Of a DNA stretch of 64,000 bases, positions 52,118 through 61,193 are shown piece by piece. Position 1 is the first letter of the stretch, and the number at the start of each line of letters is the position of its first letter. The stretch comes from Novosphingobium aureum. Lineage in GTDB: Bacteria > Pseudomonadota > Alphaproteobacteria > Sphingomonadales > Sphingomonadaceae. The notes beneath the pieces were generated by a model. The model was not told where the DNA came from. It did no database searches and saw only the letters and a program-made list of their open reading frames with translations. Position numbers and translations under genes: made by a program. The DNA is taken from positions 2,542,001 to 2,606,000 of the forward strand of contig NZ_JADZGI010000001.1 of NCBI RefSeq assembly GCF_015865035.1, read 5' to 3'.

Positions 52118-54286
52118 ATGACACAGACATCAACCGGCGAGCGGGCAGGTCCGGAACGCGGCTTCCAGGGCAGGCTGATCGGGGTCCGGCGCCTCGACAG
52201 CGCCGATGCCCACCGGCGCACCTCGCTGGAGCGCTTCTCGCTGCGCCGCGCCCTGCGCAGCCAGATGCTGCTGGGCATCGACTTCGTGGCCATCTCCGCG
52301 ACGTTCGTCATCGCCTTCCTGCTGGTCGGTAGCGGCCCTTTCCCGCATGTCGACTACGTCACCTGGATCACCGCCGCGACCGCCAGCGGCACGCTCGGGG
52401 TGCTCTATCTCTTTGGCATGTATCGCAGGAACTGGCGCTTCTTCCGCTTCGCTCACGCGGTACACCTGCTGCTGGCGACGCTTCCTGCCTTCGTCACCGG
52501 CTGGTCCATTGCTTGCCTGTTTCCGGCGGTGCGCGCCGAGCAGGGTCACCTTGCCGTGGTCATGCTTGTCCACTGGCTTCTGGGAATGGGCGCGATGATC
52601 GGCGCGCGCGGGCTTCGCCGCGCCCTGCACGAGCACCTGACCCGGGCGGCTTGCTATCGCCCGCGCGCCGACACCGATCCCGACCTGCCGCACGCCATTC
52701 TCGTGGGCTCGCCCGACTGGGTGGTCTCGATCATCGACATGCTGCGGCGCGAACAGACCCCCTCGTTCGTGGTCGCGGGTATCCTCCTGCCTTCTGCGGC
52801 CGAGACGCTGATGCAGATCGCCAACGTTCCGGTCCTGGGTTGCCACGGAGATCTGGGCTGCGCGGTCGACAAGCTCGAAGCGCGCGGCAAGCGTCCCTCC
52901 CTCGTGATTGCCTGCGACGACGGCAACGAGTTGTCCAATCGCGAGATGGCCCGGCTCAGCTCGAAGGCGCGCAACCTGAAGCTAAAGCTCTCGCGCATCC
53001 GCGACGGGTGGAGCCAGATGCTCCAGCAGACCAGCACCATCGCGCCCGATGCCGAGCTTTCGGTCAAGGACCTGCTCGGACGCAGCGAGTTCTCGCTTGA
53101 GGGCGAGCAAGTCTCGAGCCAGGTCTCGGGGCGCTGTGTGCTGGTTACCGGCGGGGGCGGTACCATCGGCGGCGAGCTTTGCTGGCAGCTCGCCGCCTTT
53201 CGCCCCTCGCGCCTCGTCGTGCTCGATCACAGCGAGTACATGCTCTACGCGATCGAGATGAAGCTGCGCGAGCGGTTTCCGGACCTCGATATCTGCACCG
53301 AGCTGGTCAATATCCGCAACCGCGACGAGGTCCGCGCAGTCTTCGACAAGCACCGCCCGCGCATCGTCTACCACGCCGCCGCGCTCAAGCACGTGCCGAT
53401 CGTCGAACAGAACCCCTGCGCCGGGGTGCACACCAATATCCTTGGCACCCGGATCGTCGCCGACGCGGTTTGCGAGTTCGGTACCGAGGCGATGGTCCAA
53501 GTGTCGACCGACAAGGCGGTCAATCCGGTCGGGATGATGGGAGCGACCAAGCGGGTGGGAGAACTCTACAGCCAAGCGCTCGACATGTGCGGCGCCGACG
53601 ATCCCGACGCACCGCGTTTCATGACCGTGCGCTTCGGAAACGTGCTGGGGTCGAGCGGCTCGATTGTACCGCTGTTCCATCGCCAGTTGCGCGAAGGGCG
53701 CCCTCTGACCGTCACGCACCCGGACATCGAGCGCTTCTTCATGACCGTGCGCGAGGCGGTCCAGCTGATCCTGCAGAGCAGCGCCGCGGCGCTGGGGCAG
53801 GACTCCCAGCGCGGGTCGATCTTCGTCCTCGACATGGGCAAGCCGGTGCGCATCGTCGACCTCGCCTATCGCATGATCCGCCTCTACGGGCTCCAGCCGG
53901 AGATCGACGTCCCGGTCAGGTTCGTCGGCCTGCGCCCGGGAGAGAAGCTCTACGAGGAACTGTTCGACACCTGCGAGGAGCAGCTGCCCTCGGGGATCAA
54001 GGGCATCTTCGAGGCGAAGTCGCGTCCGATCCCGTTGCCGCACATCTCGCGCAGCATCGACCGCCTCGCCCGCGCGGTCGAGCTTGGTGACCATGCCGAG
54101 GCCCGGCGCATCACCCATACCCTGGTCAAGATACCCTCAGGCGGAGTCACCTTCCAGCTCGTGGGCGAGCAGAACGCGGGAATTCCCGGCATTGTCCAGG
54201 CACCGCCCGCAGCCGCAGGCGTCGCGAGTACCACGTCAGGCAAGGCCCACCAGCCAGCCGGTACCACGGGAATGAGCCCCGCATGA
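52118..54286 (+). CDS. CapD/WbpM-type nucleotide-sugar 4,6-dehydratase
   Basis: A 722-aa membrane-anchored dehydratase. Four to five N-terminal transmembrane helices (about 45-170), a CoA-binding-like Rossmann domain, then the catalytic SDR domain from VTGGGGTIGGELCWQL near 330. The active-site S-M-K signature is VSTDKAVNPVGMMGATKR, followed by RFGNVLGSSGSIVPLF and GLRPGEKLYEELF. It makes 4-keto-6-deoxy UDP-HexNAc, the substrate of the next gene. Start ATG at 52118 after AGGGCAGCAAGC. A 60-aa Gly/Pro-rich tail follows the domain. Overlaps the aminotransferase by four bases (ATGA). Confidence 0.9.
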   Translation: MTQTSTGERAGPERGFQGRLIGVRRLDSADAHRRTSLERFSLRRALRSQMLLGIDFVAISATFVIAFLLVGSGPFPHVDYVTWITAATASGTLGVLYLFGMYRRNWRFFRFAHAVHLLLATLPAFVTGWSIACLFPAVRAEQGHLAVVMLVHWLLGMGAMIGARGLRRALHEHLTRAACYRPRADTDPDLPHAILVGSPDWVVSIIDMLRREQTPSFVVAGILLPSAAETLMQIANVPVLGCHGDLGCAVDKLEARGKRPSLVIACDDGNELSNREMARLSSKARNLKLKLSRIRDGWSQMLQQTSTIAPDAELSVKDLLGRSEFSLEGEQVSSQVSGRCVLVTGGGGTIGGELCWQLAAFRPSRLVVLDHSEYMLYAIEMKLRERFPDLDICTELVNIRNRDEVRAVFDKHRPRIVYHAAALKHVPIVEQNPCAGVHTNILGTRIVADAVCEFGTEAMVQVSTDKAVNPVGMMGATKRVGELYSQALDMCGADDPDAPRFMTVRFGNVLGSSGSIVPLFHRQLREGRPLTVTHPDIERFFMTVREAVQLILQSSAAALGQDSQRGSIFVLDMGKPVRIVDLAYRMIRLYGLQPEIDVPVRFVGLRPGEKLYEELFDTCEEQLPSGIKGIFEAKSRPIPLPHISRSIDRLARAVELGDHAEARRITHTLVKIPSGGVTFQLVGEQNAGIPGIVQAPPAAAGVASTTSGKAHQPAGTTGMSPA

Positions 54287-55548
54287 GCCTTCCACGATCC
54301 ATCGCGGAAACGCCCCCGGACATCGGCATACCACCGGTCCGCTCGCAATGGCCGCGCCATGAGCCCGACGAGATCGCCGCCGTCACGGCAGTACTCGAGA
54401 GCGGCCGTGTCAATGCCCTCCTCCATGGCGAGCAGACGCGCGCGCTCGCCAGTGAATTCGCTGCCTTCATCGGCGCGACAGACGGTTGCGGTGACGAGCC
54501 CGGCAAGGAGCCTCTGGCGGGCATGTGCCTAGCCAACGGCACGGTCTCGCTTGAAGTCGGCCTGAGGGCGCTCGGCATCGGGCCCGGCGACGAAGTGGTG
54601 GTTCCGGCACGCAGCTTCTTCGCCTCGGCCAGCTGCGTGCTCGCCTGCGGGGCCACGCCTGTCTTCGCCGATGTCGACCCATTCAGCCAGAACATCGACC
54701 CGGCCTCGGTCGAGCGCATGATCGGTCCCATGACCCGGGCGATACTGTGTGTGCACCTTGCCGGCTGGCCGTGCGACATGGACGCGCTGGTCGCCCTGTG
54801 CCGCACCCATGGCCTGTTCCTCGTCGAGGACTGTGCGCAGGCGCACGGCGCGCACTGGCGCGGGCAGCGCGTAGGCAGCTTCGGCGACATCTCCTCATTC
54901 TCGTTCTGCACCGACAAGATCATGTCGACCGGCGGCGAAGGCGGACTGCTGCTGACCCGCTCGCCCGAGATCTGGCGCAAGGCCTGGTCGATCAAGGACC
55001 ATGGCAAAGACCATGCACGGGCCACCGACGGCAAGGGCATCGCCGGCGAATTTCGCTATATCCACGTGCGTGCCGGGACCAATGCGCGCATGACCGAGAT
55101 GCAGGCCGCGATCGGGCGACGCCAGCTGGCCAAGCTGCCGCGGTGGCTGGCGCAGCGACAGGCCAACCTCGCCAGCCTGCGCGAGGCACTCGAGCAGGTG
55201 CCCGGACTGATCCTTCCCCAGCCCCCGGCCCATGCCGGGCACGCCGGCTACAAGGCCTACGTCCTGCTCGAAGGCGATGGTGCGACGATGGAACGGCGCC
55301 GTGGTGAAGCGGTGCGCGCCCTGCTCGCGCGCGGCATCCCCGCAGCGCCCGGCTCGTGTCCGGACATGAGCCGCGAACCCGCTTTCGATGGCCTGCCACC
55401 GGGACGCGACGGCGACCTGCCGCAGGCAGCCGCACTGGGCGCACGCAGTGTAATGCTGCCCTGCGACCATACCCTGGACGAAGCGGACATGATCCGCATG
55501 GCCCGAGGACTGCAGGACGTCCTCATGCAAGATATTCTCGAGGCATGA
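54283..55548 (+). CDS. DegT/DnrJ/EryC1/StrS aminotransferase
   Basis: A 421-aa PLP enzyme that aminates a keto sugar. Features: MCLANGTVSLEVGLRALGI, DEVVVPARSFFASA, the internal Schiff-base Lys212 in FCTDKIMSTGGEGG, and EDCAQAHGAHWRGQRVGSFGD. With the upstream dehydratase it would give an amino-deoxy sugar, and the formyltransferase across the divergent promoter could then formylate it. The start overlaps the dehydratase stop and its own stop overlaps the sulfotransferase start (both ATGA), so the three are tightly coupled. Confidence 0.92.
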   Translation: MSLPRSIAETPPDIGIPPVRSQWPRHEPDEIAAVTAVLESGRVNALLHGEQTRALASEFAAFIGATDGCGDEPGKEPLAGMCLANGTVSLEVGLRALGIGPGDEVVVPARSFFASASCVLACGATPVFADVDPFSQNIDPASVERMIGPMTRAILCVHLAGWPCDMDALVALCRTHGLFLVEDCAQAHGAHWRGQRVGSFGDISSFSFCTDKIMSTGGEGGLLLTRSPEIWRKAWSIKDHGKDHARATDGKGIAGEFRYIHVRAGTNARMTEMQAAIGRRQLAKLPRWLAQRQANLASLREALEQVPGLILPQPPAHAGHAGYKAYVLLEGDGATMERRRGEAVRALLARGIPAAPGSCPDMSREPAFDGLPPGRDGDLPQAAALGARSVMLPCDHTLDEADMIRMARGLQDVLMQDILEA

Positions 55549-56468
55549 CGACGACCGCTGCATCGCACTCCGGAGCACCCCCTCCCATCGCGCAACGCGC
55601 CGCGTCGGAGGATGCAGGCTGGCACCCCTCGTTCGTGGTCATCGGCGCTGTCAAGGCGGCGACGACCTGGATCCAGATGCGGCTGCGGGAAAATCCCGAT
55701 GTGTTCATGCCTGCCTGCGAGCCACATTTCTTCAGCAGCGGTTACGATGCTGGCGAAGCGCATTACCGCACTTTCTTCGAACAACGCCCGAGCGGGGTGC
55801 GGGTCATCGGCGAGAAGTCGGCCGACTACCTCGCGCACCCCATGGCTGCCGCGCGAATGGCCCGCATGTTGCCCGAAGTGCGCCTCGCGGTCCTGTTGCG
55901 CGACCCGGTGGAACGCGCCTATTCGGACTACAAGATGCTCTACCGCCGCGGCACCGTGAAGGGCCCGCCCGAGGCCTATCTCACCCGGCCCGGATCGGCC
56001 TACCAGCGCTTCTTGTTCGACGGACTTTATGCGCGCCATCTCGAACGCTGGCTCGAGCTGTTCCCGCGCGAGGCCCTGCTCGCCTTCTGCCACGAGGACG
56101 TGGCGCAGCGCCCGCGCGCGATCATCGAGGCGGTCTCGCACCATATCGGCGTGACGCCGGTCCTTGTGGAACCCCACGCCGCGCGCACCGAGAACGACAG
56201 CAGCACTGCGATCCTGCCGCTACCGCTGCGCAAGGCGCTCTCCCCTTTCAAGCGTGCGGTGCGTCCCTGGCGCGGCACCCCGGTCTTCGAAGGCACGAGG
56301 GCCCTGTTCGCACGCGAGATCGCCTATCCTCCGCTCAGCGCAGACCTTCGCGCGAGACTATGCGACTTCTACGCCAGCGATACCGAGCGGCTCGAACAGA
56401 TGCTCGGTATCGATCTTTCGCACTGGCAGTGCTCGCCGGGTGCAAGCAGGCAACACGGCCGTTCTTGA
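55545..56468 (+). CDS. sulfotransferase
   Basis: A 307-aa PAPS-dependent sulfotransferase. The 5'-phosphosulfate loop is FVVIGAVKAATTWIQMRL near residue 30; the 3'-phosphate site is VLLRDPVERAYSDYK near 115. No membrane segment. It would sulfate a sugar of the polymer. Start ATG overlaps the aminotransferase stop (55545-55548). A second sulfotransferase lies at 61194-62264. Confidence 0.9.
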   Translation: MTTTAASHSGAPPPIAQRAASEDAGWHPSFVVIGAVKAATTWIQMRLRENPDVFMPACEPHFFSSGYDAGEAHYRTFFEQRPSGVRVIGEKSADYLAHPMAAARMARMLPEVRLAVLLRDPVERAYSDYKMLYRRGTVKGPPEAYLTRPGSAYQRFLFDGLYARHLERWLELFPREALLAFCHEDVAQRPRAIIEAVSHHIGVTPVLVEPHAARTENDSSTAILPLPLRKALSPFKRAVRPWRGTPVFEGTRALFAREIAYPPLSADLRARLCDFYASDTERLEQMLGIDLSHWQCSPGASRQHGRS

Positions 56469-56480
56469 GGCCCGCCCGAA

Positions 56481-56519
56481 TTGGGCAAGCCCCTCGCCCA
56501 AGTTGACGGGTGATCACCC
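56481..56519. promoter_or_regulatory. palindrome-rich operator region upstream of the export gene
   Basis: Contains ttgggc-N9-gcccaa (56481-56501) and the perfect 12-bp palindrome gggtgatcaccc (56508-56519), which overlaps a TTGACG that could be a -35 of the promoter for the Wza-like gene. A dimeric repressor or activator site is inferred. Confidence 0.4.
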
Positions 56520-56627
56520 ACAATAACCAATGAGAATCTCCAGCTTTCGCTTAAGCTTGGTGCCTATCAGTTCATGGTCCGCCCCCTAGAGCGCGGGAGG
56601 GCCGTATCCTTACACAAGGAGCGATCC

Positions 56628-57281
56628 ATGACATTGACCAGTCACCCAGTTCAATTTCCCCGGAGCAGGACGGGGAACGCCAGTGGCACCAGCCACCAAA
56701 GGCGCATACGCGGTGCCGCCTCCGGCCTCGTCCTGACGATCGGAGCGGCCTGCGCGATGCTGACGGGCTGCTCGTCTCCCACCGCATCCCTGCCCACGCT
56801 CGCATCCACGCAGTCCAGTCCCTACCGCGTGGATGCGGGCGACCAGATCCACGTCGCAATCCAGGACCTGGAGACCGTCGAAGGCGACTACACCGTCGAG
56901 GACGGCGGCGCGATCTCGCTGCCCTATCTCAAGTCGGTCAAGGTCGCCGGGCTTGGCTACCGCGAGATCGAGCAGACCATCGCGACCAGTCTCGTCGAGC
57001 GCGGCATCCTCACCGGCGATCCGGTAGTCAACGTACGCCCGGCGCAACTGCGCCCGTTCTACGTCACCGGAGAGGTCAACCAGCCCGGCGAATTCCAGTT
57101 CCGCGAAGGCATGACCGTACTCGCCGCGCTTTCGGCGGCCGGCGGCTACACCTACCGCGCCAAGACCAACGTGGTCGCGATCACCCGCACTACCGACGGG
57201 CAGGACGTGACCGCACAGGCAGACGAGTCCACCATAATCAAGCCAGGCGACCGTATCCGGGTCTACGAACGCTGGTTCTGA
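56628..57281 (+). CDS. Wza-like polysaccharide export lipoprotein
   Basis: A 217-aa outer-membrane export protein (SLBB/Poly_export). The N-terminus has a lipoprotein signal with lipobox LTGC (Cys48), after a longer than usual n-region. Next come the Poly_export domain (YRVDAGDQIHVAIQDLETVEGDYTV, about 60-140) and an SLBB-like segment (YVTGEVNQPGEFQFREGMTV). AAGGAG lies six bases before the ATG at 56628. It is shorter than E. coli Wza. No Wzc or Wzz is seen in the window. The barrel protein starts 4 bp later. Confidence 0.9.
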   Translation: MTLTSHPVQFPRSRTGNASGTSHQRRIRGAASGLVLTIGAACAMLTGCSSPTASLPTLASTQSSPYRVDAGDQIHVAIQDLETVEGDYTVEDGGAISLPYLKSVKVAGLGYREIEQTIATSLVERGILTGDPVVNVRPAQLRPFYVTGEVNQPGEFQFREGMTVLAALSAAGGYTYRAKTNVVAITRTTDGQDVTAQADESTIIKPGDRIRVYERWF

Positions 57282-57285
57282 GCCG

Positions 57286-58539
57286 ATGCGGCTCGTGCCC
57301 GGCTCCGGCCCGTTCAACCTCCTGCGCTCGGGCAGCGCGGTCGCGCTCGCTGCGGCCAGTCTCCCGGCGCACGCCCAGACCGAGCGACTGGGCAGCACCG
57401 CCCCCTCGGTCTACGCCGAAGACAAGGCCTACCAGGTACCCGCGATCACCAGCGGCCCGGTCCTCATCACCGCCGAAGCCAGTGCGCGCATCGAGTACGA
57501 CGACAACATCTACGCCCTGCCGCGCAATGCGATCGACGACTTCGCGCTTACTGTCTCCCCGCGCCTCGAGTTGAGCTACGGCTCGAGCAGTCTGCGCTAC
57601 AAGGTTTCGGGCACGGCTGCGATCCGTCGCTTTGCGGATCGCAAGACCGAGAACTCTGAGGCATGGAACGTCGACAGCCAACTCGACTGGACCCCCTCGA
57701 CCACCTCGAGACTTTCGATGAACCTCTACACCGGGAGGGCCATAGAGCCGCGCGGCGATCCCGAGGCGCGCATCGATCCCACCAGCGGACCGCGCGCGAT
57801 CGACCTGCTCGGCGCGATAGCGGGTTTTCGCCGGCAGTCGGGGCGCATGCTGTTCGACGTCGAAGCCGCCGCACGGCGCTTCGATGCCGTCTCCAGCTAC
57901 GATGCCGATCGCGACTTCTCGACTTATGCCGGGCGTGCAACAGCCGGTTACCGGGTGACGGGAAGCGTCTTCGCCACCGCCACCGCCTTTCTCGCGCGGC
58001 GCGAATTCCGGCTTGATCGCACCGTACAGGGGGTCGAGCGCAACGCCACGACCTGGGGCGGGCGCCTCGGTGTAGAGATCGTTCCCGGCGGCCTGTTCGA
58101 GGGCAACTTCTCGCTCGGTGCATTCCGCCACGAACCCGACGCGCCGACGATACCGCCGCGCACCGGCTTCTCTCTGGCCGGAGCGCTGACCTACCGCCCC
58201 TCGCGCCGCACCGCGGTCACGCTCAACGCCTCGAACGGCGACGTCGCGACATTCCGCAGCGGCGCACAGGGCCGCACCGACACCCGGCTGCGCCTCGGCA
58301 TCGAACAGGAAGTACGCCACAACCTGCTCGCCAACCTGCGCTTCAGCCTGCGCAACAGCAAGTACGTCGGAACCGGGCTTCAGGAAAACACCGCCTCGGT
58401 ATCGGGCGAAGTGGAGTATCTCGTCGGGCCCGGCATGTCGCTGGCCGCAAGCGCCCAGTTCGCCAAGCGCGACGCCGACATCGCGCGCGACAACTTCGAA
58501 CGCTTCCGTACCGGCGTGAGCTTCCGCCTGCGCTTCTGA
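57286..58539 (+). CDS. outer-membrane beta-barrel protein of the polysaccharide locus
   Basis: A 417-aa protein with a Sec signal peptide (cleavage likely after PAHA, near residue 30) and many alternating amphipathic strands (RLELSYGSSSLRYKVSGTAA), ending in Phe (RTGVSFRLRF), the usual outer-membrane barrel terminus. It fits the capsule-locus barrel family (BBP2-like) placed next to Wza-type genes in sphingomonads. Probably assists polymer export across the outer membrane. ATG 5 bp after the Wza-like stop. Confidence 0.85.
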   Translation: MRLVPGSGPFNLLRSGSAVALAAASLPAHAQTERLGSTAPSVYAEDKAYQVPAITSGPVLITAEASARIEYDDNIYALPRNAIDDFALTVSPRLELSYGSSSLRYKVSGTAAIRRFADRKTENSEAWNVDSQLDWTPSTTSRLSMNLYTGRAIEPRGDPEARIDPTSGPRAIDLLGAIAGFRRQSGRMLFDVEAAARRFDAVSSYDADRDFSTYAGRATAGYRVTGSVFATATAFLARREFRLDRTVQGVERNATTWGGRLGVEIVPGGLFEGNFSLGAFRHEPDAPTIPPRTGFSLAGALTYRPSRRTAVTLNASNGDVATFRSGAQGRTDTRLRLGIEQEVRHNLLANLRFSLRNSKYVGTGLQENTASVSGEVEYLVGPGMSLAASAQFAKRDADIARDNFERFRTGVSFRLRF

Positions 58540-58580
58540 CATCGGCAGGTGCTTGCAGCCCGATCCGCAGCACAATCGAG

Positions 58581-59792
58581 TCAGGCCAGCGCATGATAGG
58601 TCGCGATCACCCGCGTGGCATGGTTCTGCCGGGAAAACCGCTGCCGCGCCGCCAGTCTCGCACGCTCGACCATGGTCTCGCGCACGACGCACTCGCGCGA
58701 CAGCTGCTCGGCGACGAGAGCCATGGCATTGGCATCGCCGGGCTCTACCAGCACGCCGCACCCGCCTTCGAGCGCCTCGGGATTACCGCCCGAGCTGACC
58801 GCCACGACCGGTGTCCCCACCAGCATAGCCTCGACCAGCGTCCGCCCGAGCGGCTCGTCGACCGCAGGCACCAGCAACATATCGCAGCCTGCCAGCCACT
58901 CGTGCCCGGGCGTGCGCCAGCCGAGCCGCTCGACCCGAGCCGGTCCGCGCATCGCCCTGATCGCGGCATCGAGACGCGCCTCCATTTTCGGATCGCGGGC
59001 CAGGCCGAACATCGCACCGACCACAGGGCGATCGCTGATCCGGCCCAGCGCCTCGATCGCCGCGACGAAGTCCAGCGGACGCTTGCGCTCGACGAATGCG
59101 CCGAAATAGCCGCAGATCAGCGTGTCCTCGTGCGCGCCTGTGGCATCGAGGATTAGCTGGCGCATCCGCACACGGTCGGCAGTGATAGAAACGTCGAACG
59201 GGCTGTGTATGACGCTCGCACTGGCTGCCGCACCGAGCTGCCCGCGGGGCAGCGCAAAGCTGGAAACGGCAACGATGCGATCGGCCAGAAACGGAGCGAC
59301 ATAGCGCAGCCCCCGCGCGCCGGGATCGCCGCGATGATGCCACAGCAGCCGTACCTTGGCGATCCGTGCCGCAAGCGCCCAACTGGCATGGCTGCGTCCG
59401 TCGTTGGTATGAACGATATCCACGCCCTGCGCGCGCAGGAAGGCCGCGCGGCGACGCAGCCCGGCGAACGTGCGCGCTGCCTGCAAGGGACCGAAACTCT
59501 GCCCCGGCCGGAACGACCTGGGCGGCGGTGCGGGATCGACCACCTGCTCGAACCCGGAAAAGAAGCGGGCGAGCTTGCCATCGCGAATCTCGGGCACGAC
59601 CAGCACGCGGTAGGCGGCAGGGTCGAGTTCCTCGAGCAAGCCACGAAGCGAAACGTGGCTGCCTCCCAAGGCATCGCCAGCGAGCGGATAGCACACCGTG
59701 AGACGCCGACTGATCGCGAACTGAGCCCCTTGCGCACAGCGCGATGCCGTTCCGGCGAGTTCGGCCCCGAAGCCCGGGGGCATTTCGCTCAC
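58581..59792 (-). CDS. GT4 glycosyltransferase
   Basis: A 403-aa GT-B enzyme: ALGGSHVSLRGLLEELD at the acceptor side, IVHTNDGRSHASWALAARI, then FGAFVERKRPLDFVAAIEAL, and PAVDEPLGRTLVEAMLVGTPVVA with the E-x7-E motif. Start is the GTG at 59792, which overlaps the lyase stop (GTGA). Last gene of a minus-strand trio with the lyase and a sulfotransferase, convergent with the barrel gene (41 bp apart). Confidence 0.9.
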   Translation of the reverse strand: MSEMPPGFGAELAGTASRCAQGAQFAISRRLTVCYPLAGDALGGSHVSLRGLLEELDPAAYRVLVVPEIRDGKLARFFSGFEQVVDPAPPPRSFRPGQSFGPLQAARTFAGLRRRAAFLRAQGVDIVHTNDGRSHASWALAARIAKVRLLWHHRGDPGARGLRYVAPFLADRIVAVSSFALPRGQLGAAASASVIHSPFDVSITADRVRMRQLILDATGAHEDTLICGYFGAFVERKRPLDFVAAIEALGRISDRPVVGAMFGLARDPKMEARLDAAIRAMRGPARVERLGWRTPGHEWLAGCDMLLVPAVDEPLGRTLVEAMLVGTPVVAVSSGGNPEALEGGCGVLVEPGDANAMALVAEQLSRECVVRETMVERARLAARQRFSRQNHATRVIATYHALA

Positions 59793-61177
59793 AGGCCCAG
59801 TTCCATCTCGCGGTAAATCAGAAACTCCTCGAGGTTTTCCACCCCGTCGCCATCGATGTCACCCCATGGATCGCCGCGTTGCGGGTTGGTGCCGACCATG
59901 CGCTCCCAGCCATCCGACATTCCGTCCTGATCGCTATCGGCATCGGGCGTCTCCCTGTCCCACGAAGGCAACTTGGGATCGGGCTGGCCGATCCGCCCCG
60001 AACTGTGTTTGATGTCATAAATCACCTGATCGTCGATCGCATCGCGCGGGAAGGCCCCGGCCCGCGCGAGGACGCGCGAATAGGCGGTGCTCGAATCGAC
60101 CGGCTGCAGCGTCAGAGCGCAGATCGGGGTAGGCTCCTGCACCTGACGTACCGCCGAATTGACCTGCTCGAAGCCGCCCTGAAAACGATTATCCCACAAG
60201 TACACCCGCGCCTTGCCGGTCGAATAGCGCGTATCGCGCGCGATACCGACTGCCTGACTGGCCGTATTGGGGCCCGAGATGAACGAGTTGCCGACGATCG
60301 ATACCGGGGTGCCACCAAACGATTCCCAGATCTCGGCAAAGCGCGAGGCACCGTTGTAGAGCACATTGTTGACGACCTCGACGCACGAGTGCGGCGGGAA
60401 GTTGAGGTCCGGATTGCGATCACCGTTGTGTGCACACACGTTGTTGATGAAGCTGAAACGCTGGCCTTCCTCGGGATCGCTCGCGAGAAGCGCGCACTTG
60501 TCGTGCGAAGGAATGCCCCAGGCGAAGATCGAGTTGCTCACCGTGATCGAATCGTTGTCGCCATAACCGTTGATCAGTTCGTCACGCGCCCACGAGGCGC
60601 TTACGTGATCGATGATCACGTTCGAGCTGTTCTCGATGGTGATGGTATCTTCCGAACCGCGATTGCCGCCGGGGCGATCGGGACGGATGCGGATGTGACG
60701 CACGACGACATCGTGCGTGTTCTTGATCACCAGCGGGGTACGTCCGTTGCTGCCGCCCGAATGAGCAATGGTGATGCCGCTGCCCGGCGAGGTTTGCCCG
60801 GCGATGGTGAGATAGGGGTTACGCACAACGGGTGGCCGCTCGGAAAAGCGGATCAGGCCATTGACCCGGAACACGCATACGCGCGGCCCCTTCGCCTCAA
60901 TGCAGGCACGCAGCGAGCCCTTGCCCGCGTCGTTGAGATTGGTGACCATCATGATCGTGCCCCCGCGCCCACCCTTCGCGTTGGCTCCGAAACCGAGCGC
61001 ACCGGGGAAGGCCTTTTTGCCCGGCAAGGGCGAAACCGTGGGACGCTGCGGCGCGGCCTGAACCGGCTGGCCACCGGTGTGAAGCAGGAACCAGCCCGCC
61101 GTCACGAAAGCTGCCAGCGCCGACCCCTTGGCCAACAAGTGCCTTTGCCCGCGCCTGCGTATACTCATGTGTGGCAT
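59789..61177 (-). CDS. pectate-lyase-like polysaccharide lyase with calcium-loop tail
   Basis: A 462-aa exported enzyme. A signal or anchor helix is near residues 18-38 (GSALAAFVTAGWFLL). The body is a right-handed beta-helix of the PL1 pectate-lyase type: FPGALGFGANAKGGRGGTIMMVTNLND, TIAGQTSPGSGI, then VVVRHIRIRPDRPG and NVIIDHVSASWARDE. The C-terminus has calcium-loop repeats (DADSDQDGMSDGWE, DIDGDGVENLEEF). It may trim or depolymerise the exported polymer. Start ATG at 61177 with a GGGAGAG site; it follows the sulfotransferase by 16 bp and overlaps the GT4. Confidence 0.88.
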   Translation of the reverse strand: MPHMSIRRRGQRHLLAKGSALAAFVTAGWFLLHTGGQPVQAAPQRPTVSPLPGKKAFPGALGFGANAKGGRGGTIMMVTNLNDAGKGSLRACIEAKGPRVCVFRVNGLIRFSERPPVVRNPYLTIAGQTSPGSGITIAHSGGSNGRTPLVIKNTHDVVVRHIRIRPDRPGGNRGSEDTITIENSSNVIIDHVSASWARDELINGYGDNDSITVSNSIFAWGIPSHDKCALLASDPEEGQRFSFINNVCAHNGDRNPDLNFPPHSCVEVVNNVLYNGASRFAEIWESFGGTPVSIVGNSFISGPNTASQAVGIARDTRYSTGKARVYLWDNRFQGGFEQVNSAVRQVQEPTPICALTLQPVDSSTAYSRVLARAGAFPRDAIDDQVIYDIKHSSGRIGQPDPKLPSWDRETPDADSDQDGMSDGWERMVGTNPQRGDPWGDIDGDGVENLEEFLIYREMELGL

Positions 61178-61193
61178 CGTCTCTCTCCCGATT

